Source: Oscillatoria sp. FACHB-1407 (lineage in GTDB: Bacteria; Cyanobacteriota; Cyanobacteriia; Elainellales; Elainellaceae). Taken from it: a stretch of DNA of 64,000 nt. The notes below the pieces were generated by a model, which saw only the letters and a list, made by a program, of their open reading frames with translations, made no database searches and was not told the DNA's origin. The stretch lies in the NCBI RefSeq assembly GCF_014697545.1, contig NZ_JACJSA010000007.1, forward strand, positions 248,001 to 312,000, given 5' to 3'. A program made the translations under genes and the position numbers. Each line of letters begins with the position of its first letter. Positions within the stretch are counted from its first letter, which is position 1. Of this stretch, positions 7,154 through 15,666 are shown one piece after another.

Positions 7154-7833
7154 GTAGCTTAACAGATATTGGAAATTTGATGTACCTATACCTGGATGAA
7201 ATTTACCCAGGTAAAAGTACAAATACACCAAGGTTTTTAGTTAAGGCATCCGCTGATTTTCTAAAAGTAAAAGGCGGACACAATTGGGTTCCAGTGATTG
7301 TTAAAGAAACTGGAGAAGACCAGTATGAAGTGATTGGCAACGCTTTTATTTATGCTGTTGCTAAAGAAGCAAGATTAGAGCGGGTTTGGTGCATTATTGC
7401 CGACGCTAGTCAGGAAGCCGCTGAAATCTCTCAAGTATTGTCGGGTGAGGTGACTCCTAAAATTAACCTTTCTACGGCTTCAAGAGATGAAATTGAAGCT
7501 GCATTGCAATACTTAATTGATCAACCGGGAAGCGTGTTGAAAGGCATTAAACTTCCAGTTGCCGTTAACCGCATTGAAGAGGCTCCTCGCCAATATTGGA
7601 AGAATTTTGATCCGGTCATTGACTTGAAGTGCGGTATTACCAAAGGCAAAAAACTAGATGCCCTCAAACAGGTTTTTGTACTGACTCCACAACCCCTGCC
7701 TGACATTATTAAGGATGCAGAAATTCTCAAAACATTGACAACTACTGAACTGAAGGCGATCGCCAAAAAACGTGGTCTAACCGGAACGGCAAAGTTGAAG
7801 AAACCAGAGTTAATCGAGCTACTTAGCCAGTAA
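7150..7833 (+). CDS. ParB-like protein with C-terminal Rho_N/SAP-like domain
   Basis: 227 residues. Translation is coupled to the upstream ATPase by a 4-bp ATGA overlap, so the two proteins very likely act together. The N-terminal part resembles the ParB/sulfiredoxin fold: NWVPVIVKETGEDQYEVIG followed by AKEARLERVWCIIAD (residues ~43-85). The last ~35 residues, LTTTELKAIAKKRGL then KKPELIELLSQ, match Rho N-terminal or SAP-like helix-extended-helix modules that bind nucleic acids. The middle (~110-190) is unassigned. It could be the DNA- or RNA-binding partner of the ParA ATPase. No toxin or catalytic motif is evident. Confidence 0.7.
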   Translation: MSSLTDIGNLMYLYLDEIYPGKSTNTPRFLVKASADFLKVKGGHNWVPVIVKETGEDQYEVIGNAFIYAVAKEARLERVWCIIADASQEAAEISQVLSGEVTPKINLSTASRDEIEAALQYLIDQPGSVLKGIKLPVAVNRIEEAPRQYWKNFDPVIDLKCGITKGKKLDALKQVFVLTPQPLPDIIKDAEILKTLTTTELKAIAKKRGLTGTAKLKKPELIELLSQ

Positions 7834-7976
7834 CAGAGGGAGAGGCGATTACGGCAGTATCGGTAATCAACATAGCCACCTGCTTCCCAGCGAGAGAGCA
7901 ATATGCGCTAGTCTAAAGACAAACGCGATAAATGTATCTTGCAGCTTAACAAACTGGCTTAAAAGGACTTGCAGAT

Positions 7977-8867
7977 ATGAGCCAAACGATTACCCCACCC
8001 CCCACCACAACCTCTGAAGCACAATTTAAGTCAGCGGCGATCGCCCCTCAAGCTTCTGGGGTTAACGAGTTTATTCAAGAAACCACTGCGCTAACTCGTC
8101 GTTTGTTCATTCAGCTTCAGCGTCGTCCCAGTACGCTAATTGCCGGGTTGATTCAGCCGATCATGTGGTTAGTCCTGTTTGGTGCGCTGTTTCAAAACGT
8201 GCCCCAGGGTTTATTTGGTGAGAGTGCCAACTATGGGCAGTTTTTGGGTGCTGGGGTGATTGTGTTTACCGCTTTTGGGGGTGCGCTCAATGCCGGGTTG
8301 CCCGTCATGTTCGATCGCGAGTTTGGCTTTCTCAATCGGCTGCTGGTGGCTCCCCTGGTGTCTCGCTTCTCCATCGTGCTGGCGTCCGCCATTTTTATCG
8401 CAACGTTGAGCATGATTCAAACGGCAGGTATCGTGGCAGCCAGTGCCTTTTTAGGTGCGGGGTTGCCTGACCCCCTGGGATTGGCGTTAGTTGTGACGAT
8501 CGTTCTCCTGTTGGTGTTGGGTGTAACTGCTCTCAGCCTGGGACTCGCCTTTGCCTTACCCGGACACATTGAACTCATTGCTGTCATTTTTGTGACGAAC
8601 CTGCCGCTGTTGTTTGCCAGCACGGCTCTGGCTCCCCTCAGCTTTATGCCCACCTGGTTGCAGTGGGTCGCCAGTTTGAACCCGCTCAGCTATGCGATCG
8701 AGCCGATTCGCTATCTCTACTTGCACAGTGATTGGGCATTTAATAGCGTGGTGTTGCAAGCTCCCTTTGGAGATGTCACTCTGGGAACGGCGTTGCTGGT
8801 GCTCATCGGGTTTGATGCGATCGCCCTATTCAGCGTCCGCTCTCTGTTAAGCCGCAGTCTCGCTTAG
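7977..8867 (+). CDS. ycf38: ABC-2 type exporter permease, Ycf38-like
   Basis: 296 residues with a soluble N-terminus and about six hydrophobic segments between ~45 and 290, including LIAGLIQPIMWLVLFGALF and ALVVTIVLLLVLGVTALSLG. NPLSYAIEPIRYLYL near residue 235 is typical of ABC-2 permeases related to plastid-encoded Ycf38. It would form the transmembrane part of an exporter with the ATPase encoded at 439-1458. In Synechocystis, as far as I recall, the corresponding pair is adjacent (sll0759/sll0760); here 6.5 kb of accessory genes lie between them. The substrate is unknown. The symbol is given by resemblance. Confidence 0.85.
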   Translation: MSQTITPPPTTTSEAQFKSAAIAPQASGVNEFIQETTALTRRLFIQLQRRPSTLIAGLIQPIMWLVLFGALFQNVPQGLFGESANYGQFLGAGVIVFTAFGGALNAGLPVMFDREFGFLNRLLVAPLVSRFSIVLASAIFIATLSMIQTAGIVAASAFLGAGLPDPLGLALVVTIVLLLVLGVTALSLGLAFALPGHIELIAVIFVTNLPLLFASTALAPLSFMPTWLQWVASLNPLSYAIEPIRYLYLHSDWAFNSVVLQAPFGDVTLGTALLVLIGFDAIALFSVRSLLSRSLA

Positions 8868-8955
8868 TTCCGGTAAACTAGTCAACATAGGGAGCAATTT
8901 TCCCCTGGTATCGTCTTGTGAACCAGCACTAATTCATCCTTTAAGCTGAAAGTCT

Positions 8956-9351
8956 ATGAAAGCAGCCACCCACACACTCGCCAAGTATTGCCAGTCATTC
9001 AGTTGGACAACCCTGAGCGTACTCGCTTCGACCGCAATCACGGCAGGTTTTGTGATGCAGCCTGCTTCGGCTCAAGTCACGGCAGCGGATACCTTACAAC
9101 CCAATCCACAATCTGGGGAATACAATGGCGACCCCTTCTCAAACAATGGGAACGGGCAGATGAACAGTGTCTTTGACCTGATTCACCGCGCCAGTCAGAC
9201 GGGAGGTCGCACCATGTCAGAGGTGCAAGAAGACCAGCGTGAGACTATCAACTCTGAAGCAGAAGCCTTTCGTAATCGTCAACTGGAGTTATTGCGCGAA
9301 GAAAATTCATCCGAATCGTCTAATAACCCCAGTCCCTTCCGGCAAAATTAG
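8956..9351 (+). CDS. Small exported protein of unknown function
   Basis: 131 residues with a clear signal peptide: basic start, hydrophobic TTLSVLASTAITAGFVM, then a PASAQ cleavage site near residue 40. The mature part is short, hydrophilic and rich in Asn, Gln and Glu (NPQSGEYNGDPFSNNGNGQ, then a helical EVQEDQRETINSEAEAFRN). No family was recognised. It lies 6 bp before the DUF924 gene on the same strand, so the two are probably co-transcribed. It probably acts in the periplasm or thylakoid lumen. Confidence 0.7.
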   Translation: MKAATHTLAKYCQSFSWTTLSVLASTAITAGFVMQPASAQVTAADTLQPNPQSGEYNGDPFSNNGNGQMNSVFDLIHRASQTGGRTMSEVQEDQRETINSEAEAFRNRQLELLREENSSESSNNPSPFRQN

Positions 9352-9357
9352 GGATGT

Positions 9358-9933
9358 ATGGCATCCGTTGACGAAATTTTAGACTTCTGGTTTGGTAACC
9401 CAATTGAGTCTTACAGCCAACGCAAAAAGTTGTGGTTTGTTAAAGATCTCAGTGTGGATCAGACATTACGCGATCGCTTCCTTTCAACTTACGAACAAGC
9501 CGCTGCGGGGGAACTGGATAACTGGCAATCGCAGCCATCAAGTTGTTTGGCGTTGATCATCGTCCTTGACCAGTTTCCCCGCAACATATTTCGCGGAGAA
9601 CCACGCGCCTTTGCCACCGACCCCCAGGCTCGGATTATTGCCAAAGGGGCGATCGCCAGAGGGTTTGACCAGCAGCTAGAACCGATACAGCGATTCTTTT
9701 TCTATTTGCCCTTGGAGCACAGCGAAGACCTCGCAGATCAGCACCAATCCATCGCCTTATATCAAGCTTTAGTCGTTGACTTTCCTGAGTTACAGGATGG
9801 GCTGGAGTACGCTATCCGTCATCGAGATGTGATCCAACGGTTTGGGCGGTTTCCCCATCGCAACGCCATTCTCAATCGACCCTCCACGCCTGAAGAGATT
9901 GAGTTTCTCAAACAACCAGGATCGTCTTTCTAA
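9358..9933 (+). CDS. DUF924 family protein
   Basis: 191 residues. It shows the family hallmarks from the first residues: VDEILDFWFG, LALIIVLDQFPRNIFRG (~65-81) and FFFYLPLEHSEDLADQ (~122-137), ending with a helical HRDVIQRFGRFPHRN segment. DUF924 proteins are all-helical, TPR-like soluble proteins with no established function. The length is normal for the family. The ATG at 9358 is preceded by AGGGATGT. Probably translated from the same transcript as the small exported protein upstream. Confidence 0.88.
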   Translation: MASVDEILDFWFGNPIESYSQRKKLWFVKDLSVDQTLRDRFLSTYEQAAAGELDNWQSQPSSCLALIIVLDQFPRNIFRGEPRAFATDPQARIIAKGAIARGFDQQLEPIQRFFFYLPLEHSEDLADQHQSIALYQALVVDFPELQDGLEYAIRHRDVIQRFGRFPHRNAILNRPSTPEEIEFLKQPGSSF

Positions 9934-9958
9934 TCCGCCGTTGCATCGAATAAAAAAC

Positions 9959-9994
9959 AGCACTGCTGATATAAGCCCTTTATGAGGCAGTGCT
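9959..9994 (+). terminator. Possible hairpin terminator after the DUF924 gene
   Basis: AGCACTGC (9959-9966) pairs with GCAGTGCT (9987-9994) over a 20-base loop, followed by TTGCATTTG rather than a strong T tract. Weak candidate. Confidence 0.35.
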
Positions 9995-10088
9995 TTGCAT
10001 TTGCCCGCCGAATTAAAAATTAATGGCAAGAGGCTGATCTACGTAGAGACGTAGGGGACTCCCACTCCTATAATGAACTGGCACAGCC

Positions 10089-11849
10089 ATGAGGATACGT
10101 ATGCACGCTGAGGGAGCGAGGGGTCAATTTGTAATTGGCATTGATCTAGGTGGAACTGCCATTAAGTTGGGGCGGTTCGATCGCACCGGACAATGTTTGC
10201 AGTCCCTCAGTGTGCCCACACCACAACCCTCTGATCCCAAAGTAGTGTTGGCTGCCATGGTCAAGGCGATCGCCCAACTTGACCCCAACGGTGAAAGTTT
10301 AGCGATTGGGGTTGGCACACCTGGCCCCGCTGACGTGACTGGGCGCATTGCCAGAGTCGCCATTAACCTGGGTTGGCAGGATGTTCCTCTTGCGGATTGG
10401 TTGGAGGCAGAGATTGGCAAACCCACGCTATTAGCTAACGATGCCAACTGTGCTGGATTAGGCGAATATTGGCTGGGAGCAGGGCGACGATTTCAGAACC
10501 TGATTCTGCTAACGTTAGGCACTGGAGTCGGAGGAGCCGTTATTTTAGATGGCAAGCTCTTTACAGGACGCGACGGCACTGCCGGAGAGTTGGGCTTGAT
10601 CACCCTGGACTATGCCGGACCCAGTTGCAACAGTGGCAACGACGGTTCCCTGGAACAACATGTCTCAGTGCAAGCCATTCGTCGTCGTACCGGGCTAGAG
10701 CCAGAGGTCTTGGGGGCAAAAGCCAAAGCCGGAGATGCAGAAGCGATCGCCTTCTGGGAAACCTACGGCTGTGAGTTGGGCGCAGGAATTGCCAGTTTGA
10801 TTTACATTCTTACTCCCGAAGCTGTATTAATTGGCGGGGGTGTCAGTGCCAGTGCCGAGTTCTTTTTTCCGTCGATGCAAGCGGAGATCGAACGGCGGGT
10901 TTTACTCAGTTCTCGCGATGGTTTGCAGTTACTGAGAGCCGAGTTGGGCAACCATGCTGGAATCGTCGGTGCTGCCAAACTGGCATGGCAATTTGTCGAT
11001 GACTACCCCTCGACGCCTGTAGAGTCTGATACGGCTCGTGAACTGCACCAGACCCAACTGGCATACGTCATGGCATCCGAGATGAGCCAGTTTAAGGCAG
11101 GGTTTTTGGCACGCACGTCACATGAGTTGCGATCGCCCCTCAATAGCGTCATCAGCTTGCATCAACTGATCCTGGCAGATTTGGCAGACAGCCCTGAAGA
11201 AGAACGAGACTTCATTAATCAGGCTCACACCGCTGCTCAGAAGATGCTGAAACTATTGGATGAATTAATTCGCGTCTCTAAAACGGAGTACGGCACCGAG
11301 CAGTTTCAATTGCAGCCCTTGCAACTGGCAATGATGCTCGAAGAGGTAGAACGACTAACTCACTTGCAGGCACAAAATCGGAGTTTGCGACTGGAGGTTG
11401 AATTACCGAACCCCAATGTGTATGTCTCTTCTGACCCACGGTGGCTCCATCAAATTTTGCTGAGTCTGATCGACACGCCATTGTCCCTCATGCAGGAGGG
11501 AACGGTGCGTGTCACCACTCAGATTTCCTCAAAGGGCGATCGCGCCCTGATTCAAATTGAGGATGAACGCCCACCCCATCATTGGAGCGAACCCATCCAT
11601 CTGCTGCAATCCCAGCGATCGCCATCCCTGCCTCTGACTGAACTGAAAGAGGCGATCGTTGCGGCTAACAATCACCCTGGCCCAGTGAAGTTTTCTCCAG
11701 AGTTTATGCTGCTGATCAACCAAACGCTGTTAGAGCTAATGGGCGGTCATTTAGAACTAGTGTCTATTCCAGTTACAGGTTCCACCCAGGAAATCGGCGT
11801 GACTTGCATTCAGTGCTCCATTCCTCTAGTCATGCAAGAGAACCTGTAG
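10089..11849 (+). CDS. ROK-family sugar kinase fused to a histidine kinase-like module
   Basis: 586 residues. Residues ~13-302 are a ROK kinase: GIDLGGTAIKLG phosphate-binding loop (17-28), NDAN with putative catalytic Asp118, TLGTGVGGA (142-150). The zinc site of classical ROK proteins (ExGH plus CxCGxxGC) is missing: here GELGLI and GPSCNSGNDGSLE. Residues ~318-398 form a HisKA domain with phospho-acceptor His345 in ARTSHELRSPLNSVIS. The following ATP-binding region is degenerate: no Asn in the N-box (HQILLSLIDTPLS) and EDERPPHH where DxGxG is expected. So sugar phosphorylation may be coupled to signalling through a DHp dimer that relies on another kinase. A second in-frame ATG at 10101 follows AGGATACGT and may be the true start. 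Confidence 0.82.
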   Translation: MRIRMHAEGARGQFVIGIDLGGTAIKLGRFDRTGQCLQSLSVPTPQPSDPKVVLAAMVKAIAQLDPNGESLAIGVGTPGPADVTGRIARVAINLGWQDVPLADWLEAEIGKPTLLANDANCAGLGEYWLGAGRRFQNLILLTLGTGVGGAVILDGKLFTGRDGTAGELGLITLDYAGPSCNSGNDGSLEQHVSVQAIRRRTGLEPEVLGAKAKAGDAEAIAFWETYGCELGAGIASLIYILTPEAVLIGGGVSASAEFFFPSMQAEIERRVLLSSRDGLQLLRAELGNHAGIVGAAKLAWQFVDDYPSTPVESDTARELHQTQLAYVMASEMSQFKAGFLARTSHELRSPLNSVISLHQLILADLADSPEEERDFINQAHTAAQKMLKLLDELIRVSKTEYGTEQFQLQPLQLAMMLEEVERLTHLQAQNRSLRLEVELPNPNVYVSSDPRWLHQILLSLIDTPLSLMQEGTVRVTTQISSKGDRALIQIEDERPPHHWSEPIHLLQSQRSPSLPLTELKEAIVAANNHPGPVKFSPEFMLLINQTLLELMGGHLELVSIPVTGSTQEIGVTCIQCSIPLVMQENL

Positions 11850-11963
11850 GGGTAGAGCAGTCGCTCGATCAGCCACGTAACTTCATCACGGCTCCTCTAC
11901 TGAATGCTCTGCCCGTACACCAGAAATAATGCTTAAAGAACTCAAGGTGCAAGAGAACTGGTT

Positions 11964-12626
11964 ATGAAAAAAACAACTCAAACCGAACAACCTGTGTTGT
12001 TGCCGAATGTCACTTGGCAAAAATTTGAGATGCTGCTGGCAGAGCTAGGGCAAGACCGCACCGTTCGTCTTACCTACGATCGCAACAAGTTAGAGATGCT
12101 CACGCCGCTACCAGAGCGCGATCGCTGCAACAAGTTGATTGAGTCCCTGATCCTACTGCTTGCCAACGAGTTAGGCATTTCGGTTGAGTCATGTTTGCCT
12201 CTGCTGATCAAAGGTAGTGAACAAGGGTGCGCGGTTGACGTGGATGGGGGCTACTACATCCAGTACCCCGTACCCGATGATGGACATCTTGCCGACTTAC
12301 CTCACGACGATCCTCCCGACCTGGCAGTCGAAATCGTCATCACCAAGAGCACCTTTGATAAATTGTCGCTCTATGCAGAGCTTGGCATCCCTGAAGTGTG
12401 GCGTTATCTCACTCAGGCAGGAGACGATGTGCTCAACGGCAATCTGCTGATTTATCAGCTTCAGGGAGATCGTTACATTGAACATGGCAAAAGTGCTATC
12501 TTTCCAGGCTTACCCGCTATCCAGATCATCCAGTTCATTCAACAAAGCGATGCGATCGGTCTGGTACAGGCTTTGCAACTGCTCCGTGCCTGGATTCAAG
12601 AGAAGCAAGAGGGGAGTCGGGAATAG
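11964..12626 (+). CDS. Uma2 family endonuclease (DUF820)
   Basis: 220 residues. Family pattern: VTWQKFEMLLAELG near the start, RLTYDRNKLEMLTPLPERDR, and the PD-(D/E)XK core DPPDLAVEIVITKSTFDKL (~111-129) followed by ELGIPEVWRY. Uma2 proteins are very abundant in cyanobacteria, often in dozens of copies, with a restriction-endonuclease fold and no proven role. The core acidic and EIV residues are intact, so it may be catalytic. The C-terminal end (IQEKQEGSRE) runs into an STRR, so the last residues may be repeat-derived. Confidence 0.9.
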   Translation: MKKTTQTEQPVLLPNVTWQKFEMLLAELGQDRTVRLTYDRNKLEMLTPLPERDRCNKLIESLILLLANELGISVESCLPLLIKGSEQGCAVDVDGGYYIQYPVPDDGHLADLPHDDPPDLAVEIVITKSTFDKLSLYAELGIPEVWRYLTQAGDDVLNGNLLIYQLQGDRYIEHGKSAIFPGLPAIQIIQFIQQSDAIGLVQALQLLRAWIQEKQEGSRE

Positions 12627-13150
12627 GGAGTAGGAAGCAGGGAGCAGGGTGTGGAGTGAAGGGGTAGAAGGTAGGATACCGCTTTCAATCAAATCGTTTA
12701 AGCCAGTGCGAGCATCCTGCTCGCAACTCATTCATCTTCAAGCTCAGCAACGCCAATTAAATAACCTGAGTTCGGGATAAGGATCTTGGCGGTTAAAACC
12801 GCCGCTACAAGAGCAAAACTGACCTGCGTCGGTTCAGCAACCCTTGATTTCCTGTAGTCCGGGCAGGCGGACTTAGCTCTCATAGCCGCGAATTCATTCG
12901 CCAGGTGTTTAATCCGAATTGACGTTAACGACGGGGCGATCGTTGGTAAGGGTGGGTTTTGCCTCCAACTCGATTACAGGGTACAGATTGGTCTGCTAAA
13001 CCTGCCCGTACAGGTTGCAGATTTACGGCAGAAGGTGAAAGGGCAAGGACTTGAATTAGCAAATAGTACTAGAAAAAACAGTTACAATAATTAATAGTTG
13101 TTATATTGCTTAACAAAGCCTTCCCATCGTTTCATTCTTCTTTAGCCATC
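12627..13150. repeat. Gene-free region with STRR and two dispersed repeats
   Basis: 12620-12660 contains GGGAGTAGG/GGGAGCAGG heptamers. 12765-12915 is a repeat (AAGGATCTTGGCGGTTAAAA ... CTGCGTCGGTTC ... GCGAATTCATTCGCC) whose diverged relative is at 49790-49930. 12950-13030 (GGGTTTTGCC ... GGTCTGCTAAACC) resembles 62675-62750. No convincing gene is present. Confidence 0.65.
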
Positions 13151-13690
13151 ATGACTATCATCCAACGCTTGAAAGCCCTAACGGTGGCTACGTTTCGACC
13201 CAATCTGGCACCCAACTATCCTTCTCAGATTGCCTGGACTGTTTTACGAGTTGTTGCTGGCATCGTCATGATCCATAACGGATTAGACAAGCTGTCTAAC
13301 ATTGAGAGCTTTGCTGAAGCTTATGTCAAAGTCATTGGGCTTCCCTTCCCAATCTTCTTCAGCTATCTTGCTGGCTACACAGAGTTAATCGCTTCTCCCC
13401 TATTAGTGCTTGGTCTGTTTACCCGACCAGCCGCACTGGGGTTGTTTTCAACCATGCTCGTTGCCATGTATCACCACATTAAAGTGGCAGGCTTCAGCAT
13501 CCCCTATTTGGAACTTTCCGCGCTCTATGCGGCGTGCTTCCTGTTCTACACGGTCAATGGCGGTGGATTATTCTCATTGGATGCGCTGATTGCAGGATGG
13601 CTCGATGCTGCAACACCAGAGGCTTCTGAACAGCAACGCCAAACTTTAGAGGCATCCTATCAAACGTCAGAAACCGTCTCTCAAAAATAG
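13151..13690 (+). CDS. DoxX family membrane protein
   Basis: 179 residues from the ATG at 13151. An upstream TTG at 13106 opens the same frame, but the added residues look non-coding. DoxX hallmarks: WTVLRVVAGIVMIHNGLDKL (~21-40), then YLAGYTELIASPLLVLGLFTRP and a PYLELSALYAACFLFY segment, giving four transmembrane helices. DoxX-like proteins are inner-membrane proteins linked in other bacteria to redox balance or quinone-linked enzymes; the reaction here is unknown. The C-terminal ~30 residues are hydrophilic and Gln/Glu-rich. No Shine-Dalgarno is obvious. A strong hairpin-T tract lies 130 bp downstream. Confidence 0.85.
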   Translation: MTIIQRLKALTVATFRPNLAPNYPSQIAWTVLRVVAGIVMIHNGLDKLSNIESFAEAYVKVIGLPFPIFFSYLAGYTELIASPLLVLGLFTRPAALGLFSTMLVAMYHHIKVAGFSIPYLELSALYAACFLFYTVNGGGLFSLDALIAGWLDAATPEASEQQRQTLEASYQTSETVSQK

Positions 13691-13820
13691 AGAGCATAAA
13701 GGTAGGTCATCCTCTCAGAGAACCTCTGACAAGCTCTGGAGATTCCTCTTGAAGGGGAATTGAGGAAGATCGAGCGCATTTTGGACTCTCATTTGAGATC
13801 TGTTTACACGGTAATTTATC

Positions 13821-13864
13821 AAGGGGGGAGCCAAACTCTAAAGGTTTGGATTCCCCCTTTTTTT
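13821..13864 (+). terminator. Rho-independent terminator-like hairpin
   Basis: AAGGGGGGAGCCAAAC pairs with GTTTGGATTCCCCCTT around TCTAAAG and runs into TTTTTTT. It is the nearest stop signal downstream of the DoxX gene. Confidence 0.7.
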
Positions 13865-14257
13865 GAGGCTACCCTGTACACACAAGTCTTCAACGGAGTG
13901 AACTGCGGGAAGCAGGGAAGAAACAGAAGCCTTGCCTGGAGGAGATTTAAGCCTCTTTTACAAAATTTGTTTCTTAGTACTGCTATTCATAGATAGGGTT
14001 TGGAAATAAAACCAGGGGGGTGTGGGGGCTGCGCCCCCAGCCAGGGGTTCCACCCCTGCACCCCAAATTCCCACCCTTATTTACGACGAGTTGTACTTAG
14101 GAATCTTCATAGCCCCTGCATCCCCCATTTCGGGGGACTTTGAGCCTTTGTTAAAGGCTTGACCCCACCAAAAGCACCCGTACTTGGAATCGATGCGAAG
14201 CGCGTCTTTGGGTTCACTGAAACACCTTCTGCTAAGGGGTTTGGGGGAGGCAGTGGT
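13865..14257. repeat. GC-rich palindromes and left half of the dispersed repeat, copy 2
   Basis: 14007-14063 is a nested C/G palindrome (GGGGGTGTGGGGGCTGCGCC, then CCAGCCAGGGGTTCCACCCC). 14172-14257 repeats 2538-2623 with a few substitutions (TACTTGGAATCGATGCGAAG) until it is cut by the insertion sequence. No gene is seen. Confidence 0.75.
14249..14257. repeat. Target-site duplication, left copy (GGCAGTGGT)
   Basis: The 9-bp direct repeat GGCAGTGGT abuts the left inverted repeat of the IS and recurs exactly at 15667-15675. Copy 1 of the dispersed repeat has it only once (as GGCAGTGGC). Confidence 0.93.
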
Positions 14258-15666
14258 CATTGGTGTCAAGTTAAGAAACGGCAGCAATTGTCAAGGGGTA
14301 AGTAAATCAGGAATAAGGTAAAAATGACGATGTTGGGTTTAGTATCAATGGGCAACCCACGGAACGGCAATCCTGATTTACGGCGCTCTGTCAGTGCTCC
14401 TGGTCCGAGTAATGAGGAGCTGGAAGTTCGCTTGCGGGAGTATTTAACGCCTGGTACGTTTGCCACTCTCAAAAGGGTGCAGGACAAAGAGCGGAGCTTA
14501 CGCGACCGAGTTTTGACGTTACCTGTGATGGTAGCGATTGTATTGAGCTTAGTGTATCGGCAGATGAGCGGACTGAGCGAGGTGCTGCGGGTTTTGGAGC
14601 AAGAGGGATTGATGTGGGTGGATGCCCAGCGCGTGACACGGCAAGCGTTATAAGAGCGACTGCGGACCCTACCTGCCCTGTTGTTTGCTCAATTGTTTGA
14701 GCAGGTTGTGCAACGGATGTCAGTGCAGGCGAATCCTGGAGTGGTTCCAGCTCAATGGCAAGCGGTCGTGCAGCAGTTTGGTGTGATTTGGCTAGCCGAT
14801 GGCTCAACGCTGGAAGCGATTGCCCACAAACTCCACTCGCTCCAGGAGAATGTCCGTGAGCTAGGGGGCAAGATGATGATGGTGGTGGAAGCTTTTTCTT
14901 GTCGCCCTGTTGCCGCTTGGTACACAGAGGATGCCAACACCCACGACCAACGCTGGAACGATGAGTTAATCAAGCGATTGCCCAATGGCGGCTTGCTCAT
15001 CTTCGACTTAGGCTTCTTCAATTTTGTCTGGTTTGATGCCTTTAGTGAGGCAGGCAAGTATTTTGTCACGCGGTGGAGACAGAAAACCGCAGGTCGCGTC
15101 GTTCAGGTCCTCGCTCAAGGTCCTCGCTATCGCGATGAGATTGTGCAGTTGGGTCTCTACCGTTCCAATCCGTGCCGTTACCCGTTACGCCGCGTCTCTG
15201 TGCTGTGGGGAACGACTTGGCATCAGTATCTCACCAACGTATTGGACCCCCAAATGCTCTCTGCCCAACAGGTGTGTGACCTCTATGCCCGCCGTTGGCG
15301 CATTGAGGAAGCCTTCCTACTCACCAAGCGGTTGCTCGGCTTAGCCTATCTGTGGGTCGGCGGTGCCAACGGCATCAAAATTCAACTGTATGCCACTTGG
15401 ATGTTTTATGCCCTGTTGATGGACACTTGTGCCCAACTGGCAGTTGCCCTCAACCAACCCTTAGAACGCATTTCCGTCGAAATGGTCTTCCGCTCCTTTT
15501 ATCATTTCAGTCGAGCCCGACAACAAAACCGAGCAGAGACCCTCATCCCGTTCCTGGTGAAATACCACCAGTCTTTTGGCTTGCTCAAAGCTCAACGCAA
15601 GCGACATCGATACATTGCTGCTCAGTCCCTTGACATCTGGGCTGAAACCTTAACTTGACACCAATG
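14258..15666 (+). mobile_element. IS4-family insertion sequence, 1409 bp, complete ends
   Basis: Perfect 18-bp terminal inverted repeats CATTGGTGTCAAGTTAAG (14258-14275) and its complement (15649-15666) bound the element, flanked by a 9-bp target duplication. The single transposase frame (14324-15658) has the IS4 YREK signature but contains an in-frame stop. The intact ends and identical target duplication point to a fairly recent insertion. The element could still be moved in trans by a full-length relative. Confidence 0.95.
14324..15658 (+). pseudogene. IS4-family DDE transposase, interrupted by an in-frame TAA
   Basis: A 444-codon frame starting at the ATG at 14324 is broken by TAA at 14651-14653 (codon 110). 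Reading simply continues in the same frame with GAGCGACTGCGG. The context ARVTRQAL-stop-ERLRTLPALL suggests a sense codon such as CAA changed to TAA by one transition. The downstream part retains the catalytic elements: first Asp in WLADGSTLEAI, second Asp in LLIFDLGFF, and the Glu within YARRWRIEEAFLLTKR, an exact Y-2-R-3-E-6-K. Without read-through no functional transposase is expected. A TTG at 14681 is the first restart codon, but no ribosome-binding site precedes it. Confidence 0.9.

Noticed and set aside
13760-13996. 78-residue plus-strand frame downstream of doxX
   Set aside because: It runs through a rho-independent terminator, has no ribosome-binding site and no coherent protein pattern.
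14681-15658. Independent shorter transposase gene
   Set aside because: It is in the same frame as 14324-14650 with only a single stop between, so it is the second half of one broken gene.
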